A DNA stretch of 64,000 nt from Ovis canadensis (taxonomy: Eukaryota > Chordata > Mammalia > Artiodactyla > Bovidae). The translations under genes were made by a program, and so were the position numbers. Each line of letters begins with the position of its first letter. Position 1 is the first letter of the stretch. Below the pieces are notes generated by a model. The model had not been told where the DNA came from, made no database searches, and saw only the letters and a program-made list of their open reading frames with translations. Of the stretch, positions 44,488 through 56,905 are shown piece by piece. The DNA lies in contig NC_091727.1 in the NCBI RefSeq assembly GCF_042477335.2, positions 144,710,501 to 144,774,500 on the forward strand. Direction: 5' to 3'.

Positions 44488-47400
44488 TTTTAATATGTAT
44501 GAAGTGGTATATCACTGTGGTTTGTATTTGCATTTCCCTGATGACTATTAATGTTGAGCCTCTTGCTTTTATGCGCTTATTGGCCATTTAGATATCTTCT
44601 TTGGAGAAGTGTCTATTCAAGTCCTTTGCCTATTTTTTAAGCAGGTGATTTTGGGAGTGTTTTTTTTTTTTTTTTGTCATCTAATTGTAGGAGCTCTTTA
44701 TAAATTCTGGATATTAATTTTATCATATATTCCAACATCATTTGTTGAAGAAACTATTCTTTCCCCATTGCATGGCCTCAACACCCTTTGTCAAAATCAT
44801 TTGACCATTTATGTGAGGGTTCATTTCTGAGTTTCCATACTATTCCATCTGTCTTATTCCACCATGGTTTTGTAGTAAGTTTCAAAATCAGGAAGTGTGA
44901 AACCTTCATTTTTATATTCTTTTCCAAGCTCATTTCAACTATTTTGGGTCCTTTGAGATTCCATATAAACTTTAGGATGGATTTTTATATATTTGAAAAA
45001 ATATCATTGGTATTTTAATAGAGATTGCATTGAATCTATATATCACTTTGGGTACTATTAACATTTTATCGTCTTCAAATCTGTAAAAATGAGATTTCTT
45101 TCCATTTATTTGTGTGTTCTTTAATTTTTTTCAACCATGTTTTATAGTTTCCAGTGTACAAGTCTTTTTTCTCCTGTTTAAGTTCATTCCTAAGTATCTT
45201 AACTTTTGATGCTATTGTGAACGGAATTGCTTTTTAAATTTCCTCTTTGGATTATTCATTATTAGTCCATGTGAATACAACTGATTTTTTTGTGTTTTGA
45301 TTTTGTATCATACAGTTTATTAATTTTCTTTATTATTTTTACAGTGTTTTTTTTTTTCTTGTGTGTGTGTATGTATGTGTGTGAAATCTTTAGGCTTTTC
45401 AACATTGTCATTATCTGGGTTTCATGTAAAGATAATACTGGCTTCGGTAGAAAGACTTAGGAAGTGTTTTTTCTTCTTTAATTTGTTGGAAGAGTTCGAT
45501 AAAGATTGTTGTTCATTCTTTAAATGTTTGGTATATTTTACCTTTGAAACAATCTGATCCAAGGCTTTTGTTCTTTGCATGATTTTTAATTACTGAGTCA
45601 GTCTCCTTATTAATTTAGGTATATTCAAAATTTCTTTTTCTTTTTTTTTTTTTGCAATTCAGTCTTGATAGGTGGTATGTTTCTAAGAATTTGTCCATAT
45701 ATAAGTTATCTAATTGGTTGGTGGGACATTGTTCAAAGTGATATTTTAAGTATATTTTCCTTTCTATAAAATTGTGAATCAACTTTCTGATTTTAATAAT
45801 TTATCATCTCTTTTTTTCTTAGGCAATTTAGCTAAAAATTTACTAATTTTGTTGAACTTTTCAATAATCCAACTTTTTGTTTCATAGATTTTCTATATTG
45901 TTTTGTCATCTCTTTTATATTTTATGTTTGTTGTTTCCTTTCTTATGTAAGCTTTGGCTGGTTTGTTTACAAAATCTTATTCTTTAAGATATAAACTTAG
46001 GATGTTGACATATGATTTTCCTTTTTAAAAAAAAATATATAAGCGTTAACAAATATAAATTCCCCTTGTAGCACTGCTTTTACTGTATCTCATAAGTTTT
46101 GATGGACTGTTTTGTTTTTTTTTTTTTCATTTATCTTATTTTCTGATTTTCTTTGTGACTTCTAACAATTCTTTCCTTAGACTTGGAGGATTTTGGACCA
46201 TTATTTCTTCAGATGGTCTCTCTGTCACTTTCTTTTTTTTTCCATAAAGCATACATTTGTCTCCTGATTATACCCAATATACCCATTGGGCTCTGTTCAC
46301 TTCATTTATTTTCTTTGCTCTATTCAGACTAAAATTTCAAATGTCCTGTATTCAAGTTTGCTGATTATTTCCTCTGTCTGTTCAAGTCTCTTGTTGAAAC
46401 CCTCTAGTGAATCTTTCAGCTGAGTTTTCATATTTCTCATCTCCATAACTTGTTTGATTCCTTCTTAGAATTTCAATCTTTTGTTGATACCTTATTTTAT
46501 TCATATGTAGCTTTTCTGATTTTCTTTATTTCTTTTCCCATGCTTTCCTTTAGGTCTCTGAGAATATTCAAAACAGTTGTTTCAAAGCTTTTGTTTAATA
46601 ATTCTAATGCTTGTGTTTCTTCAGAGATTGTTTCTGCTACTTTTTTTTTCCCCCTAATGGGCATTGTGTTCCAGTTTCTTTTTATGCCTTGCGATTTTGT
46701 TGTTTTGATTAAAAATCAGGCTCTTCAAAAAGAGTCATTTCTCTTTGCCTTCACAGATTGGCTATTTGCTGAGGAAGTCCTTTAATAATTAGTTGGATAT
46801 TGGTTGCAAGCCTTGGTATATTAGCCCAATATTAAAGTGCATTCAAGTATTTTTTGACCATACTTCTTCTTCAGGCTGTGTGTAGCTTTTTCATTTCCCC
46901 TGAATACATAGATTATTTTTAAATATCTTAAATTTCTGAAGAGGTTCACCTCAGCTTCTCCTCAAGGCCTTTGATAGTCTATTGTTCTGTTTTATTATCT
47001 TTTGGCTTTAGCATCTGCAAGTCTGCAGTTTCCCTACTGTTGTTGTTGTTGTTGTTTTTTAATGGACACTCCACACAGCATATGGGATCTTGGTTCACTG
47101 ACCATGGGAAGCTGTGCTCTTTTCAGTGGAAGTGCAGAGTCTTAACCACTGGTCCACCAGGGAAGTAATTTCTCTACTGCTTTTATGAGCAGAGCCCATT
47201 GTTTTCTATTACTTTTCAGCCTGAGATATGAGTTTATGTTTCTTCTTTCCCCTGAGTTAAGCAAAACAGAGACAAGTCCTTCAGGCAGCCCTCAGACAAG
47301 CTAGATAATTGGAAATAAGGTCTGATCTACTCTGTCCAGTTTAAGATAGGGAATTGAGAACTGAGTTGGAGTCTTTGCCAAACTAACATCAGGTTGCATC

Positions 47401-47612
47401 AGGGAAGGGACAAATAAAGAAAAATAGAAGGACCATGAATTTGCTTATTGCTTTGATTGTTGCTTTTCTTGATTGGGCATTTGCTTGGGTGCTGATAAAT
47501 TTTGTTACCCAAAGTTCCTACAGAGCTATTTTAACAAGTTTTTTTTTTAATGTTTTTTAATGTATCAATGGGTGAACAAGAGCTTGGAGCTTCATAGCCT
47601 GCTATTTTGCTA
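44488..47612 (-). mobile_element. Old L1M, ORF2 to 5' leader
   Basis: It resumes with AAGTGGTATATCACTGTGG and runs through diverged ORF2 and leader sequence to a typical 5' end (TAGCCTGCTATTTTGCTAGA, about 47598-47617). A CHR-type SINE interrupts it at 47038-47166. All frames are heavily decayed. A (TG)n run is present at 45361-45383. Confidence 0.65.
47038..47166 (-). mobile_element. CHR-type SINE
   Basis: A (TTG)n/T-run tail, then CATGGGAAGCTGTGCTC, GTCTTAACCACTGGTCCACC and AGGGAAG head in antisense. It lies inside the old L1M. Confidence 0.7.
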
Positions 47613-47914
47613 GAATAACTTTTTATTGAGTATTTTAAGAAATGTTTATTCTGCCATCAATACATTTACCATATATCTTTGATTTGTCATCTATAAATGA
47701 TATTATTTATATTAAACAAGACTAAACCAAGTACAAAAGCTTATGGAAGACGTTTGGAAAGCTTTTTCCAATTTTGTCAATGATCCCTTCAATAATATAC
47801 ATTTAAGACCAGTTATCTACCGAGTCAGAAACCCGCCAATCCTATTATCTTGGTCACATTATTTTTCACTTGTCTCATTTTTTGATTCAGTTTTAAAGAT
47901 TGTTCTGACCTAAG
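47613..47914. other. Non-coding gap
   Basis: AT-rich unique sequence between the L1M 5' end and a BovB. Nothing recognised. Confidence 0.5.
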
Positions 47915-49757
47915 AAGAAAATTAAAGGCAAAGGCAAAAAGGAAAGATACACCCATCTGAATGCAGAGTTGCAAAGAATACAGGGAAAGATAAGAAAACC
48001 TCCCTCAATAATCAATGCAAAGAAAGAGGAAAACAATAGAATGAGAAAGACTAGAGATTTCTTCCAAAAAATTAGAGGTACCAAGGGAACATTTCATGCA
48101 AAGATGGGCACAAGAAAGCACAGAAATGGGGTGGAGCTAAGAGAAGCAGAAGATATTAAGAGGTGGCAAGAATACACAGAAGAACTACACAAAAGAGATC
48201 TTCATGACCCAGGTAACCATGATGATGTGATCACTCACTTAAAGCCAGACATTGTGGAATGCAAAGTGAAGTGGGCCTTAGGAAGCATCACTATGAGCAA
48301 AGCTAGTGGAAGTGATGGAATTCCAGTTGAGCTATTTCAAAACCTGAAAGACGATGCTGTGAAAGTGCTGTACTCAATATGCCAGCAAATTTGGAAAACT
48401 CAGCAGTGACCACAGGACTGGAAAATGTCAGTTTTCATTCCAATCTCAAAGAAAGGCAATGCAAAAGAATGCTCAAACTACCATACAATTGCACTTATCT
48501 CACACACTAGCAAAGTAATGATCAAAATTCTCCAAGCCAGACTTCAACAGTACGTGAACCATGAACATCCAGATGTTCAAGCTGGATTTAGAAAAGGCAG
48601 ACGAACCAGAGATCAAAGTGCCAACATCCGCTGGATCATGAAAAAAGCAAAAGAGTTCCAGAAAAACATCTACTTCTGCTTTATTGAAGGCATCAAAGCC
48701 TTTGACTATGTGAATCACAACAAACTGTGGGAAATTCTGAAAGAGATGGGAATACCAGACCATCTGACGTACCTCCTGAGAAATCTGTATGCAGGTTATG
48801 AAGCAACAGGTAAAACTGGACATGGAACAACAGACTGGTTCCAAATTGGGAAAGGAGTATGTCAAAGCTGTATATTGTCACCCTCTGATTTAATGTATAT
48901 ACAGAGTACATCATGAGAAACACTGGGTTGGATGAAGCCCAAGCTGGAATAAAGATTGCCAGGAGAAATACGAACAACCTCAGATATGCAGATGATACCA
49001 CCCTTATGGCAGAAAGTGAATAAGAACTAAAGAGCTTCTTTATGAAAGTGAAAGAGAATGAAAATGTTGGCTTAAAACTCAACATTAAAAAAAACTAACA
49101 TCATTGCATCCAGTCCCATCACTTCATGGCAAATAGATGGGGAAACAATGGAAACACTGAGAGACTTTATTTTTTGATGCTACAAAATCACTGCAGATGG
49201 TGACTGCAGCCATGAAATTAAAAGATACTTGCTCCTTGGAAGAAAAGCTATGTTCAATCTAGACAGCATATTAAAAAGCAGAGACATTACTCTGCCAACA
49301 AAGGTTCATCTAGTTAAAGCTATGTTTTTTCCAGTAGTCATGTATGCATGTAACAGTCGGACCATAAAGAAAGCTGAGTGCCAAATAATTGATGTTTTTA
49401 AATGGTGGTGTTGGAGAAGACTATTGTGAGTCCTTTGGATTGCAAGGAGATGCTACCAGTCAATCCTAAAAGAAATCAGTATTCATTCGAAGGACTGATG
49501 CTGAAGCTGAAGCTCCAATCCTTTGGTTCACCTGATACAAAGAACTGACTTTTTGGAAAATACTCTGACACTTGAAAGATTGAAGACAGGAGGAGAAGGG
49601 GAAGACAGAAGATGAGCTGGTTGGATGGCATCACTGATTCCGTGGACATGAGCTTGAGCAAGCTGCAGGAGTTGGTGATGGACAATGAGGCCTGGCATGA
49701 TGCAGTCCATGCAGTTGCAAAGAGTCAGACAGGACTGAGTGACTGAAGTGAACTAAT
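47915..49757 (+). mobile_element. BovB LINE, 5'-truncated
   Basis: Sense BovB from the basic linker through pre-RT (WALGSITMSKASGSDGIPVEL), RT (KGRRTRDQSANIRWIMKKAKE, RYADDTTLMAESE) and C-terminus. A stop follows soon after YADD (TAA at 49021), and more lesions lie downstream. Confidence 0.88.
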
Positions 49758-50584
49758 TTTGTAACTCAATTAAAAATAGAGGTAATTTGGTTTTCTTGAC
49801 TCTCAGAACCTTTTCTTGCCTCCTAGTGATAACCAGTTTCTTTGACATATTCTCTTAAACTATTTGATAATCTTTTTTATTTTAACATCAATTTCAACTC
49901 AAATACCTCCCCAAACCTGCTCTTCTTCAAGTTTTATCTCATGCGTGGCAACTCCATGTTTCCAGCTGTTCATTCCAATAATTACAATTGTTTTTCACTC
50001 TTCTATTTCTCGAACAGCTGCGTTCAGTCCATCATCATCTCCTTTCATAGCTGTTCCAAACACTAGGTCAAAAATGGTCAGAGTTTTGAAAGGTTTCAGT
50101 CATTTCTACTTTACCTCTGGGTTCTTCTAGGTGAAATCAAACAAAAAGACAGCATTCCTTACTATTTTCACAAAGTTCCTTAAAGGATGAATATTTCTTT
50201 GGTCTTTATAAGACTTACGATTTTTTCTTTTGCCCCCCTTTCTCTTTGGTCACATTATATAATAATATATTTGTTGAATATTTTGTTATCTGATGAATGA
50301 AAGTATTAATATATTTCCTACTTTAACAAATATTTGTTTATACATTTATAATAAAAGAGTTTTCAAAATTTTATTTCAAGTCATATATTTTACATCGTAG
50401 GCAGCTGCTGACAAAATGGATTTCTATCAGTCTGTAAGATTAGCTAACCTTCACTATTTCAAGATATTGCATCTGCTTTGTTTGTTCATATACTTGTTTC
50501 TAAGCATATTGACAAAATCACTAATGGGGTTTGTTTGAGCAAAGGCTATTAGTGTTCTGCTGGTGCAGAGATTTGAAATTAACT
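49758..50584. other. Non-coding gap
   Basis: AT-rich unique sequence, no gene or clear repeat. Confidence 0.5.
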
Positions 50585-50790
50585 GGGCTCCTCTGATGAA
50601 TCAGCAGGCAAAGAATCTTCCTGCAGCACAGGAGACACAGAGACGCAGGTTTGTTCTCCAGGTCAGAAGTCCCCTGGAGGACGAAATGGCAGCCCATTCC
50701 AGTTGTCTTGCCCATAAAATCCCATGGACAGAGAAGACACTTCAAAGTGTTGCAAAAAGTCAGACACCACTGAGCACAGCACAGCCATGG
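50585..50790 (+). mobile_element. Diverged Bov-tA SINE
   Basis: GGGCTCCTCTGATGAATCAG head, GGACGAAATGGCAGCCCATT body and CAGACACCACTGAGCACAGC tail. Confidence 0.75.
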
Positions 50791-51179
50791 AATGTTATAG
50801 CCCTGAGATTGTTGTGACTCTGTAAGATGATAAACAAGAGTTGTGAAAACAAGCACATGTGAGAAATTCAAGTATTTCTTCCTGGAAGTGGAAATGTAGT
50901 CGATGGTTGCTACTTCCTTGCTAAGATGTGTTGTGACAATAGGATAAATGATCACATGGGTTATTGTAATAGTAAACTTAGAACAGTTACAGCAGAAGCT
51001 TTAGTTTTGACTTTTAGCAAACAATGATAGTAATTGACAATATTCAAATTATGATATGAAGCTCATAGTAATCATAGCATGGTATTGCATTAAATCAGAC
51101 ACTTAACACAAGATTGGGCATATTCAGAGTGGTATGGGTATAATTAAGCAATTTAATTAAGACTCTATAACCTAGGGAG
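50791..51179. other. Non-coding gap
   Basis: Unique AT-rich sequence, nothing recognised. Confidence 0.5.
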
Positions 51180-51600
51180 AGGTCATATAGTATGGAGGTT
51201 AGACCTTAGGCTTTTGAAACAGTCTCTGTGTATGTGCTAAGTCGCTTCAGTCTTGTCAGACTCTTTGTGATCCTATAACTGTAGCCTGCCAGGCTTTTCC
51301 ATTCATGGGATTCTCTAAGCAAGAATACTGGAGTGTATTGTCATGACCAGGGGATCTTCCTGACCCAAGGATCGAAACCATGTCTCTTATGTCTCCTGCA
51401 TTAGCAAGTGGATTCTTTACAACTAGAACCATCTGGAAAGCCCTTGAAACAGTCTATCTGGGTTCAAATACTCAAAAAAGGCTAGCTACTAATGTGATTT
51501 TCATTTTATAGACAAGAGACGTAAATGCTTAGCAAACAAGTTAAATTAATTTTCAAAGTCTTATTGACAGTGGTAGACTCTGATCTTAGCCCTATGGCTT
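51180..51600 (+). repeat. MIR, split by a SINE
   Basis: Excluding the SINE, GTATGGAGGTTAGACCTTAG joins CTGGGTTCAAATACTC and then TTTTATAGACAAGAGACG, AGTCTTATTGACAGTGGTAG, the order of a MIR. Confidence 0.6.
51226..51443 (-). mobile_element. Bov-tA SINE inside a MIR
   Basis: Antisense copy with TTGAAACAGTCT on both sides (51214-51225 and 51444-51455), a 12-base duplication. Flanking bases read as MIR. Confidence 0.9.
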
Positions 51601-51726
51601 TTTAAATTGGAGCTCATACTTTTAAACTGGTATTTGACTTTTCAAATATATGACAAAATTCAATAGTTCCATGTCTTTATTGATGTTGTTTATTCTGCCT
51701 GGGATATTCTTCACCAGTTTGGATGG

Positions 51727-52141
51727 GAGAGTTGGACTGTGAAGAAGGCTGAGCGCCAAAGAATTGATGCTTTTGAACTGTGGTGTTGGAGAAGATTCTT
51801 GAGAGTCCCTTGGACTGCAAGGAGATCCAACCAGTCCATTCTGAAGGAGATCAGCCCTGGGATTTCTTTGGAAGGAATGATGCTAAAGCTGAAACTCCAG
51901 TACTTTGGCCACCTCATGTGAAGAGTTGACTCATTGGAAAAGACTCTGATGATGGGAGGGATTGGGGGCAAGAGGAGAAGGGGACGACCGAGGATGAGAT
52001 GGCTGGATGGCATCACGGACTCGATGGACGTGTCTGAGTGAACTCCAGGAGATGGTGATGGACAGGGAGGCCTGGCGTGCTGCGATTCATGGGGTTGCAA
52101 AAAGTCAGACACGACTGAGCGACTGAACTGAAGTGAACTGA
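51727..52141 (+). mobile_element. BovB 3' end
   Basis: Only the C-terminal segment ([19 protein letters not shown]) and the 3' tail remain, ending GACTGAACTGAAGTGAACTG. No intact gene. Confidence 0.85.
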
Positions 52142-52253
52142 AGAAGGATGCACACACCTGTGATATTTCATCTCATTTACAGGGTCACTTTTGTCTCAGC
52201 TAGTCATAAATGGGAGGTGTGAAACAAAAGCCAACATAAATTGAGTATCTAAA

Positions 52254-52878
52254 GCATACACACCGAGAAAACCAGAATTGAAAGAGACACGTGTACCCCA
52301 ATGTTCATTGCAGCACTGTTTATAATAGCCAGGACATGGAAACAACCTAGACTCCATCAGCAGATGAATGGATAAGAAAGCTGTGGTACATATACACAAT
52401 GGAGTATTACTCAGCCATTAAAAAGAATACCTGATTCAAAGAGGTGGATGAAACTGGAGCCGATTATACAGAGTGAAGTAAGCCAGAAAGAAAAACACCA
52501 ATACAGTATACTAACGCATACATATGGAATTTAGAAAGATGGTAATGATAACCCTGTATGCAAGACAGCAAAAGAGACACAGATGTATAGAACAGTCTTT
52601 TGGACTTTGTGGGAGAGGGAGAGGGGGGGATGATTTGGGAGAATGGCAGTGAAACATGTATAGTATCAAATAAGAAATGAATCGCCAGTCTAAGTTCAAT
52701 GCAGGATACAGGATGCTTGGGACTGGTGCACTGGGATGACCCAGAGAGATGGTATGGGGAGGGAGGTGGGAGGGGCGTTCAGGATTGGGAACACGTGTAC
52801 ACTCGTGGTGGATTCATGTTGATGTATGGCAAAACCAATACAGTATTGTAAAGTTAAATTAAAAAATAAATAAAATAG
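52254..52878 (+). mobile_element. 5'-truncated L1 3' end
   Basis: Sense L1 sequence begins in the ORF2 C-terminus (CAGGACATGGAAACAACCTA) and continues through the 3' UTR to an A-rich tail (AAATTAAAAAATAAATAAAA). Flanking duplication not resolved. Confidence 0.85.
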
Positions 52879-53169
52879 AGATGGTACCAACATGTTCTTT
52901 ATGGTCATTTGCTTCATCAGCAAGCCACTTCCTTATTCCCTCTAACTGTATTCACTTATAAAGCACAATTAAATATCATTGCATTTGTGGAATACCTTTG
53001 CAATATTTTATAGAAAACAACATTTATTCTGAAATAAGCCCTCTTCCACCTCCTCACTCCGAGTCTTTCTCCATATATATCTATTCTTTGCTTTTCCTCA
53101 TCCCCTAGAGTATGTGACTGCTGATAGTTCTGGGAGTGGAAAAAAATTCATTTATTTTTAAGTTGTCTG

Positions 53170-53332
53170 TGCTTACTCACTGAGTTTTGTCCGACTCTTG
53201 TGACCCTATGGACCATAGCCTACCAAAGTCTTCTATTCATGGGATTTTCCTACTCCAGGGGATCTTCCGAACCCAGTCAAACCTGCATCTCTTGCATCTT
53301 CTAAATTGGCAGGCTGATTCTTTACCACTTAT
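53170..53332 (-). mobile_element. Bov-tA SINE, diverged
   Basis: CTTACTCACTGAGTTTTGTC, GACCCTATGGACCATAGCC and ATTGGCAGGCTGATTCTTTA in antisense, internally deleted. Confidence 0.75.
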
Positions 53333-53375
53333 TTCTAAATTACAAAATCTTAATTTTACTTGGTAGCATATAGCA

Positions 53376-53638
53376 ATGACACCCCACTCCAGTACTCTTG
53401 CCTGGAAAATCCCATGGACAGAGGAGCCTGGTGGGCTGCAGTCCATCGGGTCGCTAAGAGTCGGACACGACTGAGCGAGTTCACTTTCACTTTTCACTTT
53501 CATGCATTGGAGAAGGAAATGGCAACCCACTCCAGCGTTCTTGCCTGGAGAATCCCAGGGATGGCAGAGCCTAGCAGGCTGACGTCTATGGGGTTGCACA
53601 GAGTCAGACATGACTGAAGTGACTTAACAGTAACAGTA
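53376..53638 (+). mobile_element. SINE2-type SINE
   Basis: Full sense copy ending in a (CAGTAA)n-like tail. AGCATATAGCAA before it and AGCATGTAGCAA after it differ at one base and are probably the target duplication. Confidence 0.85.
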
Positions 53639-53814
53639 ACAGCATGTAGCAAGTATATACCAACTTTATGCCTCTCCCACTTTTGAAATTATAAACCATT
53701 TCAAGTTTACAGGAGATGTTAACTCTAGAACTGTTTAACTGAACAGGTCTTGTAGAAGGAGTTTGTGATTAATAACCCTTTACATATCTGCCAATGGAAG
53801 TTAGCATCTGTGTC

Positions 53815-53965
53815 CTAGAATCATAGAAAATTAAAGATGGACGTGATCTGAAAGTACACTTAGCAACTCACTCCTTCTATATAAGGGTTAAGGACTTGTG
53901 TAGGTTCACATCTCTCATGAGTAGAAAAGTGGATGCTAGAGCTCACACCCTCTGATGACTATTCA
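53815..53965 (+). repeat. MIR3-like fragment
   Basis: AGAATCATAGAAAATTAAAG, ACTTGTGTAGGTTCACATCT and GTGGATGCTAGAGCTCACAC follow the order of a MIR3 element, well diverged. Confidence 0.5.
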
Positions 53966-55415
53966 GCATAGAATTACAGATTAGATATGCATTCAGATTG
54001 CTATGACATCCTCAAATGTGACAAACCTGAGCCTCAGATAATCTTTTCCCTCTCTATACAGAACTTATATTTCCTGATTATCATGTAGACTCTCAGTTTT
54101 TAACTTTCATAATGAAATTGTTTATCTAACAGATTAATGAATCTTTGATCCATCCATTCTGTCAACAAATACTTCTGAACTATATAGTTTCTAATTTGAG
54201 GTCCACTCAGTTGAAAGTCATGACCATTCTTATTAGCACTTTAATTAGCCTAATTCTATATTTCAGAGAGGCAAAACAAGGAACTGAGTTTAACTGATAA
54301 TTGGGGTACAAGATGCCTTTTAGCCACATGGAACCCTAACTTTTTGCCCTTTTGTTCATTATTAATATTCTGTATGCTCTTGTTTTTACTAGGAGTAGGA
54401 GGATCATCACCACATTACCACAAACAGTAAATCTGTTTCTCTCCTGTCCATGATTACACCTTTCTCTTTTTAATGGACTAGGTAAAGATGTTGATGTTCA
54501 CTCCTTGAGGGCCTCCCTAGTGGACCTTCTGTTCCCCTGCAGCAGTCCTGAACTAAACGTGCAGTGCAGTCCAAGAAAGAGAAACTGGTGATCACCAGCA
54601 AAGAATGGAAAGCATTTTTAACCCTTTATAGAGCCAGTTCAGGCAGGGCTTGTTTGCTTTGTTATTTATGGCAGTGCTGTCCCCTTTCAGGCCTTTGGAG
54701 ATCCCAGAAAATGGACAGCTAGTTGAATAAAACCTGAGTCTCACAGGACTTTTTCACAAACAATGGCAATTCACTTCAGCCTACAGGCAAAGAGGTTGTA
54801 GTAAGACTTTTGCTCTTATTGCCTATATAAACTTTCCAACCAAATTAGTGGAAATTTTGAATTTTTTTCCTTTCTCTGTCCCTCTGTATCTCCATACATC
54901 CCCCAAATTTTTGAGATCAAATAGAAGCAAAAAGATTGATGGAAGATTCCTTTGTCCCTTACTCCTATCTAGAATTATTCTCTCCCTTCATAATGTGTAT
55001 AGAAATTCATTTGAAAGAATTCTAACTAACTTCAGATACAAGCCTGAGATAATGACCAAGATTAAAACGACTGAACATCTCATTCATATCAATTCCAATT
55101 CATAATCCTGTTTTATTTAAGTGGTTATTTTTGTCCTTTGGAATTCCAATTAGCCAAGGATGCTAGTGCTGATAATAATACAGCCTGCCAAGGGAAATTA
55201 TTTCTTCTGTTTCCACAACTCCCAGGGTTCACTTTAAAGAAGTTGTGTCTTGATGTAATTTCTCTTATCCACCGCCACACTTGACTTTTAGGCAGTATTT
55301 GGGGGATAAAAAAGGTCTGGGGGGAGGATTCTTTCAAGAAAATTCAGAGCAGTTTCAAGACCAGATTTGCCCATTAAAAATATTACTTGAAATAGATAGC
55401 TATTGCTTCCTTTTT
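53966..55415. other. Unassigned non-coding sequence
   Basis: About 1.4 kb, no gene. The open stretch 54848-55105 (85 codons) has no recognisable domain. Confidence 0.5.
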
Positions 55416-55528
55416 CGGAGAAGGCAATGGCACCCCACTCTAGAAAATCCCATGGGCAGAGGAGCCTGGTGGGCTCCTGTCCATGGGGTCAGAAAGAGTT
55501 GGACATGACTGAGTGATTGAGCGCGCAC
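55416..55528 (+). mobile_element. SINE2-type SINE, internally deleted
   Basis: GGAGAAGGCAATGGCACCCC, GGGCAGAGGAGCCTGGTGGG and GGACATGACTGAGTGATTGA. It runs directly into the CA-repeat array. Confidence 0.8.
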
Positions 55529-55540
55529 GCATGTGTGCGT

Positions 55541-55626
55541 ACACACACACACACACACACACACTGCTCTTTGTGAGCCTGCGTGCTACCTTGCTTCAGT
55601 GGTGCTCGACTCTCTGCAGACCCTAT

Positions 55627-55660
<34 letters not shown>

Positions 55661-55814
55661 CTCTTTGTGAGCCTGTGTGCTACCTTGCTTCAGTTGTGCT
55701 CAACTCTTTGCAGACCCTATGGACTGTAGCCCACCAGGCTCCTCTCTCCATGGGATTCTCCAGGAAGGAATACTGGAGAGGGTTGCCATGCCCTCCTCCG
55801 GGGATCTTTATGAT

Positions 55815-55857
<43 letters not shown>

Positions 55858-55916
55858 TCTTTGTGAGCCTGCGTGCTACCTTGCTTCAGTGGTGCTCGAC
55901 TCTTTGCAGACCCTAT

Positions 55917-55950
<34 letters not shown>

Positions 55951-56560
55951 CTCTTTGTGAGCCTGTGTGCTACCTTGCTTCAGTTGTGCTCAACTCTTTG
56001 CAGACCCTATGGACTGTAGCCCACCAGGCTCCTCTCTCCATGGGATTCTCCAGGAAGGAATACTGGAGAGGGTTGCCATGCCCTCCTCCGGGGATCTTTA
56101 TGATGCACACACACACACACACACACACACTGCTCTTTGTGAGCCTGCGTGCTACCTTGCTTCAGTGGTGCTCAACTCTTTGCAGACCCTATGGACTGTA
56201 GCCCACCAGGCTCCTCTCTCCATGGGATTCTCCAGGAAAGAATACTGGAGAGGGTTGCCATGCCCTCCTCCGGGGATCTTTATGATGCACACACACACAC
56301 ACACACACACTCACACACACACACACACTGCTCTTTGTGAGCCTGCGTGCTACCTTGCTTCAGTGGTGCTCGACTCTTTGCAGACCCTATGGACTGTAGC
56401 CCACCAGGCTCCTCTCTCCATGGGATTCTCCAGGAAAGAACACTGGAGAGGGCTGTCATGCCCTCCACCCGGGGATCTTTATGACCCAGAGATGGAACCT
56501 GCCTCTCCTGCGACTCCTACATTGCAGGCGGATCCTTTACTGCTGAGCCGCCTGGGAAGA
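55541..56560 (-). repeat. Composite SINE/(CA)n tandem array
   Basis: Pieces of one antisense Bov-tA SINE alternate with six (CA)n runs. Short pieces: 55565-55628 and 55855-55918. Long pieces: 55659-55815, 55949-56105 and 56131-56286. A complete copy: 56329-56560. CA runs: 55541-55564, 55629-55658, 55816-55854, 55919-55948, 56106-56130 and 56287-56328. The block short-CA-long-CA recurs at an exact 290-base spacing. Long open frames here are products of the repeat. Confidence 0.92.
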
Positions 56561-56801
56561 CCACCCTTTCTTTATCGGTTGCTATACCCCATATAAAAAC
56601 CTCTGGGTGATACCTAAATATAGATGGGAGAATAAAAATAGAAAGAATTTTGACCATAAAGATCCCTAAAGTCACCGAGAAACCACGAATAGAAATAACC
56701 ATTTAGGAAAGTGACGAGTTTCAATACGTTAAGAAAAAAGTACATGATTTTCCATTGAACAAACGACACAACCAACACATACTGCAGCAGTTAATGAGGT
56801 T

Positions 56802-56807
56802 TTTAAT
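56802..56807 (-). terminator. Polyadenylation signal of the H2B.W-like gene
   Basis: ATTAAA on the minus strand lies about 100 bases after the TGA stop. A GT-rich tract (TGTGTTGGTTGTGTCG, about 56766-56781) follows 20-40 bases later, as expected of a downstream element. I see no canonical histone 3' stem-loop between stop and signal, so the mRNA is probably polyadenylated and replication-independent. Confidence 0.6.
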
Positions 56808-56905
56808 GTTTTCTTTGGGGTAGAAATGTTTTAAAGATTAAATGCAGGGCCTAAGGGGAGAACCCTTAAGTCTGGTTTGCGATGGTCAGACAGTCCTGGG
56901 GCAGT

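Noticed and set aside
55513..56596. Long open frames of 117-209 codons with poly-HT stretches
   Set aside because: They are translations of (CA)n runs and SINE pieces; the repeat period explains the frame.
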